Source: CAYJGJ01 sp964367585 (GTDB lineage Bacteria; Bacillota; Clostridia; Peptostreptococcales; Anaerovoracaceae). Taken from it: DNA of 64,000 nt. Position numbers and translations under genes: made by a program. Below are positions 42,988 to 51,304 of the stretch, piece after piece. The DNA lies in NCBI GenBank assembly GCA_964367585.1, contig CAYIYH010000007.1:15185-79184 (forward strand), in the 5' to 3' direction. Within the stretch, counting starts at the first letter, position 1; each line of letters starts with the position of its first letter. Below the pieces are notes generated by a model. That model saw only the letters and a program-made list of their open reading frames with translations, made no database searches and was not told the origin of the DNA.

Positions 42988-44739
42988 TTATCCAAGTATA
43001 ATATCGTTAACGGATCCGCCAGGCGGTATCATAGGATAAACCATTTCATTTTTCTCTATGATACACTCTATTAACATTGTCTTAGTTCCATTGAAACGCT
43101 CGAGTGCTTTTTTTAAATCTGCAAGATTGTCTACCTTATCACCGTCTGCTCCGAATGCTTTTGCAACTGCAACAAAATCCGTCTTTCTATGTGTCGTCGT
43201 CTGTGAATGCCTACCATCATTAAATATAGTTTGCCATTGCCTCACCATTCCTAGCACGCCATTATTGAACAGTACTATTAATAGCGGCAATTCCTCTTTG
43301 ACTGCCGTCGCAAGCTCTGTCAAATTCATGCCAAAACTTCCGTCTCCTGTAAACAAAATAGTCGGTTTCTTATCGTTCGCAAAGCATGCACCTATAGCTG
43401 AACCCATGCCGAATCCCATAGTTCCCAGACCACCGGAAGTAACCAGTGTTCTAGTTTTTCGAAAATCATAGTGCTGCATTGTCCACATTTGATGTTGGCC
43501 TACATCTGTAGCAACAACTGTGTCTGAATCAAAATGTTCACCTACCATCTCAATTATTTGCTTAGGCTTAAATTCATCCGTTTCGTACTGTCTATTTCTG
43601 TGTTTGAATCCATCTATTTCTTTAATCCATTCAGGATGCTCAGTCTTAGTAGTATTAAGCAACAAATACCTGATAGCATCTTGTAGATCGGCACAAATTG
43701 CAGTGTCTGCATGTACATTTTTATCGATCTCCGCCTTATCTATATCTATATGTATTATGTGCTTTTCATTAATATATTTTGCTACGTTACCGGTCGCCCT
43801 GTCAGAAAATCTAACTCCCAATGCGATTATTACGTCACAATTGGACTGTGCCATGTTAGCCGGATACTTTCCGTGCATACCTGTCATTCCTAGATTAAGA
43901 TCATATGCAGAGTCTATCGCAGCAAGACCCATCATGCTCAATCCTATCGGAGCATCAATATGCTGTGAAAATTCTAACAATTCCTTTTCTATTCCAGCAT
44001 TTATTACTCCACCGCCTGCATAGATAAAAGGCCTTTTACTATTATTGATGACTTTTACCGCCTCGTCGATTGCCGATTCTTCTATGCTAGGTTTGGGTTG
44101 TTTTTCCGTCAAAAATTCAAATTTATGTATTGCTGCCAAGTCGTCCGCCAACTCTTTTAGCGAATATTCTTCTACTTCGTCATTGTCAGAATTAATTACT
44201 GTCATTTCATAATCGTAGTATTGCGTTTGTATATCTTTTGGAACGTCTATTAGTACAGGACCTTTTCTTCCTTCGTTAGCAATATGGAATGCCATGCGGA
44301 TAATCGTAGGCAATTCTTCTATGTGTCTAACCATGAAACTATGCTTCGCCACGGGCTGACAAAGTCCGACTATATCTACCTCCTGGAAACTGTCCTTGCC
44401 AATAAGCGGAACCGGAACATTCCCCGTAATAGCAACTACTGGCACAGAGTCCAAAAAGGCATTCGCTATTCCTGTTACAATATTAGTAGCACCAGGACCA
44501 CTCGTTGCTATCACTACTCCAGTCTTGTTTTTTGCACGAGCATAGCCATCCGCTGCGTGTACCGCACCTTGTTCATGTGCTGTAAGGACATGTTTTAATC
44601 TGTCTTTGTTCGCAAACAGTGCATCATATAGTGGAATCACCGCTCCACCTGGATAACCAAATACGACTTCTACGCCTTGCCTTACTAGTTCTTCTACGAT
44701 AATCTCAGAACCTGTTATTTCAGACTTCGATTTTTGCAT
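42988..44739 (-). CDS. ilvB: acetolactate synthase large (catalytic) subunit
   Basis: Thiamine-diphosphate enzyme making acetolactate or acetohydroxybutyrate. The 583-residue protein has VFGYPGGAVIPLYDALF, the catalytic Glu in LTAHEQGAVHAADGYARA, FAD-domain sequence GMHGKYPANMAQSNCDVIIA, and the ThDP motif GDGSFGMNLTELATAVKEEL ending with LFNN. It is the first gene of the ilv-leu block, downstream of the attenuator, with a GGGGAGGATGG ribosome site. Confidence 0.97.
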   Translation of the reverse strand: MQKSKSEITGSEIIVEELVRQGVEVVFGYPGGAVIPLYDALFANKDRLKHVLTAHEQGAVHAADGYARAKNKTGVVIATSGPGATNIVTGIANAFLDSVPVVAITGNVPVPLIGKDSFQEVDIVGLCQPVAKHSFMVRHIEELPTIIRMAFHIANEGRKGPVLIDVPKDIQTQYYDYEMTVINSDNDEVEEYSLKELADDLAAIHKFEFLTEKQPKPSIEESAIDEAVKVINNSKRPFIYAGGGVINAGIEKELLEFSQHIDAPIGLSMMGLAAIDSAYDLNLGMTGMHGKYPANMAQSNCDVIIALGVRFSDRATGNVAKYINEKHIIHIDIDKAEIDKNVHADTAICADLQDAIRYLLLNTTKTEHPEWIKEIDGFKHRNRQYETDEFKPKQIIEMVGEHFDSDTVVATDVGQHQMWTMQHYDFRKTRTLVTSGGLGTMGFGMGSAIGACFANDKKPTILFTGDGSFGMNLTELATAVKEELPLLIVLFNNGVLGMVRQWQTIFNDGRHSQTTTHRKTDFVAVAKAFGADGDKVDNLADLKKALERFNGTKTMLIECIIEKNEMVYPMIPPGGSVNDIILG

Positions 44740-44773
44740 GCTTCCATCCTCCCCACTTTTTTAATTCTTCTAC

Positions 44774-44804
44774 AAAAAAACTCCCCTTGCGATAGCGGGG
44801 AGTT
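44774..44804 (-). terminator. attenuator terminator of the ilv-leu operon
   Basis: On the minus strand AAAACTCCCC and GGGGAGTTTT form a 10-bp stem with a GCTATCGCAA loop and a seven-T run, 35 bases before ilvB. Its left arm (ACTCCCCGC, 44795-44803) can instead pair with GCGGTGAGT (44847-44855) upstream, 8 of 9 positions, as antiterminator. Confidence 0.85.
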
Positions 44805-44838
44805 TTGTATAATCTTATTATTTAATAACTATTAAACC

Positions 44839-44937
44839 TTATTTATACTCACCGCAAAATGCACTATCATTGCTGATAATGTTGAGGACGACGAGTACGA
44901 GTGTAATAAATGCTGTCATAGTTATAGTTGTGAACAT
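44839..44937 (-). CDS. ilv-leu leader peptide (attenuation)
   Basis: A 32-codon ORF with an AGGA site 6-7 bases before ATG. The middle of the peptide reads ITLVLVVLNII, dense in Ile, Leu and Val, the end products of the operon. The control codons (ACTCGTCGT, 44888-44896) can pair with region 2 (GCGGTGAGT, 44847-44855) over 9 positions including G-U pairs. A ribosome stalled on Leu/Val codons would free region 2 to form the antiterminator; one running to the stop would cover region 2 and let the terminator form. This is the classical amino-acid attenuator arrangement. Clostridia more often use T-box leaders for such genes. Confidence 0.85.
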   Translation of the reverse strand: MFTTITMTAFITLVLVVLNIISNDSAFCGEYK

Positions 44938-45034
44938 GTTTTTCCTCTCATATTTTGGTCGTGGCCACTAGTACACCTCTTAAAATATACTAACTAACTA
45001 TGTGCCATTCCCTATCCGACCATATTATTTGCAT

Positions 45035-45063
45035 ATTCTACCACCTTTACATTGGCATGTCAA
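45035..45063 (-). promoter_or_regulatory. sigma-A promoter of the ilv-leu operon
   Basis: On the minus strand TTGACA, a 17-base spacer and TAGAAT. Transcription would start near 45028, about 90 bases before the leader peptide. In that stretch TGGTCG and CGACCA could close a 5' hairpin. Confidence 0.8.
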
Positions 45064-45214
45064 TACTTCAATTACTATATTTTCTCAATTTTTCTCTATT
45101 TTTTTCTAGATAATGTTGCTGAAAAATATATCATGATTCTTCCAAATATGCTATTCCGAATTTAACTACGGAATCCACACAAAGTTGTGCTATTGACTTA
45201 ACACATCAACTATA

Positions 45215-46432
45215 TTACGGATTCAGCACAACGTTCATATTTACATAAGAATCTGCAAAAATATCATCATAATTATAAACTTCTAATAAAAACTCTATTT
45301 CATTTATCGTTGATATATTATTGTCTGCTAAGTCTGTTTCATCCCACGAGATAGAACTAAATGAACTATTTCCCGCAGATACGGTAGTAGCATAATACGG
45401 ATCTAGCATGTATCCATTTACAGAGGCATCTTCTACGCTAACCATTATTGCATTATCTGTTTTATTTACAATATACAAGTTTGCTGTATACCCCCATATA
45501 TCATCAATTTCATATCCTGTAACTATTACTGTTATATCCGCATTATCGACTATTACGGTGTCTGTCGATTGTTGCTCTCTCACAAATTTAGTGGCATTTG
45601 TTTCTCCATACGGATAAACATTGACCTCTTGAAAGACTATATCGTCTGCAGACCAATCATCTGCATCATAAACTCTAAATCTCAGCTGAATATCTGTGAA
45701 TTCATAAATTCCATTATATTCTAATATATCTGTGGAAAAAGAGATCTCTTCATTTGACATGTTTCCAGGAGTAACATCTGTATAAAATAATGGAGATACT
45801 TCAACCCCATTTACCGAAGCACTATCTATAGTATATGTATATGTTTTATCACTTGATTTATTTTCCAAAGTAGCGTTTAAAACATATCCCCATATGTCGT
45901 CTTCTTCAATCCCTGTAATTTTTATTACACACTCTTCGTTATCGACCACAACTATTTCCGCAAAGTCTGAGTCTAATGGTTCCTCTATTTCGGTAGGAGA
46001 ATCAGATGTGCTACCGCCACCATACTTAATAGATGTATCATCACTCAGGTACCCTAGTATCGCAGCTAAAACCATAAATACTATAAATAGACCTACGCCT
46101 ACCAATGCACCCACCCCTGCTACAATTGAATTTTTCGGTTTACTTTTTCTCCATCCTAAAAACAGAATTAAACCAACCAGAGGAATACAACATCCGAGAA
46201 CTCCCCATCCAACATTACCCTTTTCAGACGTGTTGTTATAATCCTGGTATTGTGTTCCATAATTACCTTGATAAGATGCTCCATAGTCTTGAGCATTATT
46301 ATTTTGTTTAGGGTAGCTGTAATGATATTGTTCTTGATTTATATTTGGTTCAACACCTCTCCCTGTTGCACATGCATTACAAATTGTAGTATTCTCTGCA
46401 ACCCCTGTTCCACATTTTTCACAATAAGCCAT
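45215..46432 (-). CDS. zinc-ribbon membrane protein with duplicated extracytoplasmic domain
   Basis: A 405-residue protein. It starts with a zinc ribbon (MAYCEKCGTGVAENTTICNAC, cysteines CxxC...CxxC), then an Asn/Gln/Tyr-rich linker, two hydrophobic segments near 75-130 (GWGVLGCCIPLVGLILFLGW and ALVGVGLFIVFMVLAAILGY), then two homologous beta-rich domains. Each copy holds the pattern GxExDDIWGY, an ASVNG element and a closing YDxDD. Function unknown. ATG 46432 is 8 bases after AGGAGGT; the ATG two codons earlier is too close. Confidence 0.7.
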   Translation of the reverse strand: MAYCEKCGTGVAENTTICNACATGRGVEPNINQEQYHYSYPKQNNNAQDYGASYQGNYGTQYQDYNNTSEKGNVGWGVLGCCIPLVGLILFLGWRKSKPKNSIVAGVGALVGVGLFIVFMVLAAILGYLSDDTSIKYGGGSTSDSPTEIEEPLDSDFAEIVVVDNEECVIKITGIEEDDIWGYVLNATLENKSSDKTYTYTIDSASVNGVEVSPLFYTDVTPGNMSNEEISFSTDILEYNGIYEFTDIQLRFRVYDADDWSADDIVFQEVNVYPYGETNATKFVREQQSTDTVIVDNADITVIVTGYEIDDIWGYTANLYIVNKTDNAIMVSVEDASVNGYMLDPYYATTVSAGNSSFSSISWDETDLADNNISTINEIEFLLEVYNYDDIFADSYVNMNVVLNP

Positions 46433-46692
46433 CGGCATTACCTCCTTGTCACTTTTCCTAATGATTCAAATATCCAACCTTGGATTCTAAGTTGATTATA
46501 ATGGTATTATATCTCCCCTTGCATTTTTGTCAAGATATTATTGAAAATATAAATCCTTATACAATAACATTAAGTGTTCTCATTTTTAACTTTTCTATCT
46601 ATCTGTACTATTCATTTAGAATAAAATATGTTATCATCGTATAGTTGCAATATAGATTTTGTTGTAAAAATGATAATACGAGGAGATATAAT

Positions 46693-47061
46693 ATGAAATT
46701 TAAAATGGTCCACAACAATTATAACGTTCTAGATTTAAAAAAATCCTTATCCTTTTATGAAGAAGCTCTCGGATTAAAAGAAGTAGATAGAATTGACTCT
46801 GAGGATGGCAGTTTCAAAATCGTGTACCTCGGAAATGAAGAATCGGCACATTGCTTAGAGCTCACTTGGCTTAGAGATTGGGAGAAACCGTACAACTTAG
46901 GCGACAACGAATTTCACCTTGCGTTTGAAGTAGATGATTTTGAAGGTGCGCTGAAAAAACACAAAGAAATGGGGTGCGTTTGCTTCGAAAACAACGAGAT
47001 GGGCATATACTTCATCGCCGACCCAGATGGGTACTGGCTAGAGGTATTGCCACGAAATTAA
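46693..47061 (+). CDS. VOC-family glyoxalase-like protein (lactoylglutathione lyase type)
   Basis: A 122-residue single-chain vicinal oxygen chelate protein with two beta-alpha-beta-beta-beta modules. Metal-site residues fit the glyoxalase I pattern: the His of MVHNNYNV, Glu of CLELTWL, His of EFHLAFEV and Glu of YWLEVLP. SLSFYEEALGLKEVDR is the usual first helix. It likely isomerises a methylglyoxal adduct or a related thiol conjugate. A GAGGAGAT site precedes ATG 46693. Confidence 0.85.
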   Translation: MKFKMVHNNYNVLDLKKSLSFYEEALGLKEVDRIDSEDGSFKIVYLGNEESAHCLELTWLRDWEKPYNLGDNEFHLAFEVDDFEGALKKHKEMGCVCFENNEMGIYFIADPDGYWLEVLPRN

Positions 47062-47116
47062 TAAAAACTTCGTTGTTTATCCAATTGCTCGCTGTCGACT
47101 TTTAATTACTTAACTT

Positions 47117-47626
47117 CTACTCTGTATCATTATCATATAAATTACTGTCCGGCACGATCATAATAAGTTTATCGTCAATATGATAGTAATAATTAGTTCC
47201 GATCAAATACGATGTAATTGATGAGGAAATATCATCAAAATACACTTGCACGAGTGTTCCTGTCGCATGGTCAATAGAGTATATGATTACTTCACTCATC
47301 TCCTCTTCGCTCAAATAAAAACCAATCCTCATGTCTTCGTCTTCTTCTGTCTCGGTTTTATGCAAAAGAAGTCTATACCCCTCGTCTTCTAACGAAAATG
47401 CTTGGGCAACAGCAGGAAACGACTCAATATTATCCTGAGCTCTTATTTCATCAATTGCTTTTGCAAATTCCGGCACTTCTCCATTATCTTCTACCTCATC
47501 ACTTTGTGATGTTTCTTCTTGGGAACTATCAACAGGGCTCTCCGTTTGGCTTTCCGATGCCTCATTACAGGCAGCCAAGATAAATAGCAAAAGTACGCAT
47601 AATAATACAGCTGTATATTTTCTCAT
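47117..47626 (-). CDS. small lipoprotein, function unknown
   Basis: A 169-residue lipoprotein with lipobox LAAC (Cys20), a Ser/Glu/Gln-rich linker (about 21-50) and a compact domain (QDNIESFPAVAQAFSLEDEG then TGTLVQVYFDD). I do not recognise the domain. It is convergent with the VOC gene and upstream of nothing obviously related. Confidence 0.6.
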   Translation of the reverse strand: MRKYTAVLLCVLLLFILAACNEASESQTESPVDSSQEETSQSDEVEDNGEVPEFAKAIDEIRAQDNIESFPAVAQAFSLEDEGYRLLLHKTETEEDEDMRIGFYLSEEEMSEVIIYSIDHATGTLVQVYFDDISSSITSYLIGTNYYYHIDDKLIMIVPDSNLYDNDTE

Positions 47627-47709
47627 TTAAATCCCTTTCTTTTTCATCTAAATCAATGGTGGATATCTTTTCCCATAAAAACATAACCATGAAATATAAC
47701 TTCATAATT

Positions 47710-49266
47710 TTATTCACTAAATACACTGCCACCAATGAATTCTCTTAGGATCGAATGGTTCACAATTACGCTGTCGTCTTCGATAATATCGAAAGGCTCT
47801 AAAAATCGCAATAATCTTTCCGCGTCCGCATATTCTTCTTCATCTTGCGTGATTTCCTCAAGCAACGGTTTTGCATATTTCTTCAAGACCGCGAGTTCGT
47901 AAATGTGTGTGGAATTTAAAAATACATCCGCCTTACCGTTATATGGGAAAATATTAATATCCTCACCTGCACGCACTTTTGGCCACTCTGCAATCGTTTG
48001 TCTAGCACTTTTTCCTCTATACTTATAGTCCCTAACCATGCGCCTATACATTCTCGCCTCCGTCGTAGGAATTCTATTAACTGGGTCGATGTTTAATTGA
48101 GTGAGAGGACTTATATATATCTTAAACTTTTCGTTTTCATCGATTTGCGGTGTCATGTCGTCGTTAAGCGCATGTATTCCCTCTATGATTATTGGTTGCT
48201 TGCTGCCAACTTTTGTTATCCTATGTCCATATTCTTTGCAACCTGTAATAAAGTTAAATCGAGGCAAGTCGACTTCCTCACCTGCTAAGAGACTATTCAT
48301 GTGCTTGTTGAAGAGGTCTACATCTATAGCAGACAAGTTTTCAAAGTTCTTTTCACCATTTTCATCTACAGGTGTTTGTGTTCTTTCCAAAAAATAATCA
48401 TCTGTTCCTAAGTAAAGCGGTTTTGCACCCAAGATTTTTAAATGGAGAATTAATCTATGAGATGATGTGGTCTTACCCGAAGAAGATGGTCCTGCCAAAA
48501 GAATTATTCTTTTGTTTTCTTTTATTATTCTATCGGCTATTTGAGATATGCGCTTTTCATGCAGTGCTTCCGATAATTGAATCAACTCTTTGCTTTTTCC
48601 CTTTGCTATTTTTTTGTTCAAGTCTTCTACGTGTTCTACACCTAGCAATTCTCCCCACATCGTTTGTTCGGCAAAAGTATCGTATAGCTTGGGTTGATCC
48701 TCATATTCTGGCATCTCATCGGGACTACTAGAATAAGGGAATCTTATCAACAAGCCTCCTTTATACTTTCTCAATTCAAACATATATACATAATCCGTAG
48801 TTGGAACGAGCAGTCTGTCCCCATCCGAAACATGATCACAAACGGACGGATCAAAGTTAATACATTGAGATTTTAGCTCTTGCATTTTATTTTCTATCTG
48901 TTTAACATCTTCTTCCTCAATAGATGGTTTTTTTATTATTTGAGTATAAAGTCCCTTATTCAAAGAATTCTGCACTTCTACTCGAACATCCCCTATTGTC
49001 TCTTTTACCGCCATCAAAAAAAGCTTCACGATGCTATTTTGATAAATCAAATTAGCACTTTGCACTCGGATATCCAACAGTTCTACTTTTTCACCGCCAG
49101 ACAATTCATAGCGAAGATTTTCGATTTTATTGTTTACTTTTGCAACGATAATCGGATAAGGCAGTTCATTCTTAATTTTTTTGTAGATTTCCTCTACTGT
49201 ATCCTTACTTTGTAATTCGTAATCTTCCCATGAGGCATCGATATGCTTTTTCAATTTAATTTTCAT
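47710..49266 (-). CDS. nucleoside (uridine) kinase family protein with TGS-like N-terminus
   Basis: A 518-residue protein. The first 200 residues are a TGS/ThrRS-like N-terminal region (SKDTVEEIYKKIKNELPYPI). The P-loop kinase domain begins RIILLAGPSSSGKTTSSHRL (Walker A about 252-260), followed by LGTDDYFLERTQTPVDENG, RFNFITGCKEYG, and IIIEGIHALND, as in phosphoribulokinase/uridine kinase enzymes. This long form is typical of clostridia. It likely phosphorylates a nucleoside for salvage. The cytidylate-kinase-like gene lies 25 bases upstream on the same strand. Confidence 0.85.
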   Translation of the reverse strand: MKIKLKKHIDASWEDYELQSKDTVEEIYKKIKNELPYPIIVAKVNNKIENLRYELSGGEKVELLDIRVQSANLIYQNSIVKLFLMAVKETIGDVRVEVQNSLNKGLYTQIIKKPSIEEEDVKQIENKMQELKSQCINFDPSVCDHVSDGDRLLVPTTDYVYMFELRKYKGGLLIRFPYSSSPDEMPEYEDQPKLYDTFAEQTMWGELLGVEHVEDLNKKIAKGKSKELIQLSEALHEKRISQIADRIIKENKRIILLAGPSSSGKTTSSHRLILHLKILGAKPLYLGTDDYFLERTQTPVDENGEKNFENLSAIDVDLFNKHMNSLLAGEEVDLPRFNFITGCKEYGHRITKVGSKQPIIIEGIHALNDDMTPQIDENEKFKIYISPLTQLNIDPVNRIPTTEARMYRRMVRDYKYRGKSARQTIAEWPKVRAGEDINIFPYNGKADVFLNSTHIYELAVLKKYAKPLLEEITQDEEEYADAERLLRFLEPFDIIEDDSVIVNHSILREFIGGSVFSE

Positions 49267-49291
49267 GCGCTTCTTCCCTCGAATCTATTTA

Positions 49292-49894
49292 TTATCTTTT
49301 TTCGTAAGCCATCTTAATAACTTCTACAGCGGTCTTGATTGGAATTCTAGAAGAATCTAGTGCAATATTGTAATTACTAAGCGCACCCCATTTCCTGTCC
49401 GTGTAATAGTCATAATACTTTGCCCTTGATTTATCTATCTCGTTGATTTTCTTCTCAATCTCTTTTTGTGATTTATCTTTATCCGCAGGTTCTTTTTCGT
49501 AGCATCTATCAATTTTCTTTTTCATATCGCTACCCATAATAAATATTTTAAAAGGATCTTGTTCTCTCAATATATAATCAGCACACCTACCTACAATAAT
49601 GCAGTTACCCTTTTGTGCTATCTCTTTCAATATTTTAGTTTGTTCTATGAAAACATTGTCCGAAAAATTCACCATCGGTGCAATAAAAGTCCTACCCATG
49701 GTAATGCTGTAATTCGCTATGATTCGCTCTTCATCTCGGGAGGCGATAAACTCTTCAGACAACCCGCTTTTTTCCGCAATCAGCCCGATTATTTCTTTGT
49801 CGTAATACGTGTAACCAAGCGCGTCTGCCAGTCGTTTACCAATCTCTCTTCCACCGCTACCAAATTGTCTTCCCAATGTAATAATATTACTCAT
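49292..49894 (-). CDS. cytidylate kinase-like family protein
   Basis: A 200-residue P-loop kinase of the Cytidylate_kin2 type: ITLGRQFGSGGREIGKRLAD at the N-terminus (GSGGREIG is the modified P-loop), YTYYDKEIIGLIAEKSGLSE, CIIVGRCADYILRE, and RAKYYDYYTDRKWG. It differs from true CMP kinase, and its substrate is not established. It probably forms an operon with the nucleoside kinase. Confidence 0.87.
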   Translation of the reverse strand: MSNIITLGRQFGSGGREIGKRLADALGYTYYDKEIIGLIAEKSGLSEEFIASRDEERIIANYSITMGRTFIAPMVNFSDNVFIEQTKILKEIAQKGNCIIVGRCADYILREQDPFKIFIMGSDMKKKIDRCYEKEPADKDKSQKEIEKKINEIDKSRAKYYDYYTDRKWGALSNYNIALDSSRIPIKTAVEVIKMAYEKR

Positions 49895-49973
49895 ATTTCT
49901 ACCTTTCGTTTCAAATTCTTCATTATAACTTTTTTTGCATATTAATGAATTGATTTCTAATCATTGATGTATT

Positions 49974-50549
49974 TCATTTATTTATAAATTCTTTACCAAT
50001 CGAAAAACTTTTTCCGATATTTTTTCCGACTTCGTGATATGCCAAATTGATAGGATCAAATACTATCTGTGCTGAATTTTCAAAATCGACTTTGCCAGAT
50101 TCATTGAAGCACTCTTCATTTGCTTGCGCACCGTTAACTTCCCCAATAATAATAAAATGTGATCCTATTTCTGTTACATTTATAACTTTGCACTCAATAT
50201 TAATCGGGAATTCCTCGATGTACGGAGCATTCACATTTTGCGCTTTTACTGCATTAAGTCCGGTATCGTCAAATTTATTCGTCTTAAATCCTGTAGACAA
50301 GCCAAAGTAATCAGCCTCTATTATGAATTCCTTACTAGGTATGTTTACAACAAACTCATTTAAATTCATTATATTTTCATACGTTTTTCTTGTCTTTTGA
50401 ATCGATACGGTAATGCACGGAGGATTCGAAACGCCTACACCTGCCCATGCGGCATTCATCGCATTTGGAGTACCATCTTCATTATATGTACTCACAATGA
50501 ATATTGGAGTAGGAAAAGCGAACTTATTGCCTTCAATTTTTATTTTCAT
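49974..50549 (-). CDS. flavin reductase family protein (flavoredoxin-like)
   Basis: A 191-residue FMN-binding split-barrel protein. Segments are PTPIFIVSTYNEDGTPNAMN, AAWAGVGVSNPPCITVSIQK, TRKTYENIMNLNEFVVNIPS, and IGEVNGAQANEE. The family includes flavoredoxins and NAD(P)H:flavin reductases in anaerobes. The partner is unknown. It reads in the same direction as nrdG downstream with 80 bases between. Confidence 0.88.
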   Translation of the reverse strand: MKIKIEGNKFAFPTPIFIVSTYNEDGTPNAMNAAWAGVGVSNPPCITVSIQKTRKTYENIMNLNEFVVNIPSKEFIIEADYFGLSTGFKTNKFDDTGLNAVKAQNVNAPYIEEFPINIECKVINVTEIGSHFIIIGEVNGAQANEECFNESGKVDFENSAQIVFDPINLAYHEVGKNIGKSFSIGKEFINK

Positions 50550-50623
50550 AATTACCCCTTTTCTTTTTTTTGTTTGGATTATACAATTTTTTCACAAAAA
50601 ATACAACCATGACTTGTTGACGT

Positions 50624-51163
50624 TTATAGGTCCAATATCAACTCTTGAACAACACTTCTTTTTCTACTTTCCTTAACATCAATAATTCTCTGATTGCTGC
50701 TTCCTCTAAAAGTTAAAGTTAAATCCACTTTGTCTTTTTCAAATCTACCATCTATTAAGATATCTACAAGGTTAATTAGTTCTTCGACAGCATCGTCATT
50801 TTTTGACATTTCAATTATTTGTTCATATGTATACCCCGAAAATAATACAATATCCATTCCTTGATTTTTCACGTGATTAGCAATAATGCAGAAAGCCTCT
50901 GCTTGTAGCAAAGGCTCACCGCCGCTGAAAGTAACTCCTTTCAGTAGGGGATTATCATCTATCGCCGAAAGAAGATTCGCAATATTACTGATGTATCCCC
51001 CTTTTTCATCAAAAGTTTCTGGATTATGGCATCCATTGCATCTATGTGGGCATCCTTGTGCAAATATTACAAACCTAATGCCAGGTCCGTCCACTATAGA
51101 TTCTTTTATTACACCTGCCAATCTAATTGTGTCTATGTGTTTTTTACTTTCGTTTTTCTCCAT
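50624..51163 (-). CDS. nrdG: anaerobic ribonucleotide reductase activating protein
   Basis: Radical SAM activase that puts the glycyl radical on NrdD. The CxxxCxxC motif is intact in AQGCPHRCNGCHNPETFD, after ESIVDGPGIRFVIF; the GGE element is TFSGGEPLLQ. ATG 51163 follows AAGGATAGGT and gives 179 residues; reading further upstream adds an atypical extension. It follows nrdD after 141 bases with a hairpin. Confidence 0.95.
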   Translation of the reverse strand: MEKNESKKHIDTIRLAGVIKESIVDGPGIRFVIFAQGCPHRCNGCHNPETFDEKGGYISNIANLLSAIDDNPLLKGVTFSGGEPLLQAEAFCIIANHVKNQGMDIVLFSGYTYEQIIEMSKNDDAVEELINLVDILIDGRFEKDKVDLTLTFRGSSNQRIIDVKESRKRSVVQELILDL

Positions 51164-51257
51164 ACCTATCCTTAATGAATAATATTTTGACTTACATATA
51201 TCTAAACCTACATACAAATTGAAATATTGGATGGCATCCACTATGTTACTGTTAAGA

Positions 51258-51295
51258 ATAAAAGGCTCATTTTTTTTACAAAACGAGCCTTTATT
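51258..51295 (-). terminator. hairpin between nrdD and nrdG
   Basis: AATAAAGGCTC and GAGCCTTTATT form a perfect 11-bp stem with a 16-base loop. Only TCTTAAC follows, so it may reduce rather than stop readthrough into nrdG, giving less activase than reductase. Confidence 0.6.
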
Positions 51296-51304
51296 AGTTA
51301 ATGG

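Noticed and set aside
44740..45034. A T-box riboswitch before ilvB
   Set aside because: The conserved T-box sequence (AGGGTGGNACCGCG) is absent; a leader peptide and attenuator are found in its place.
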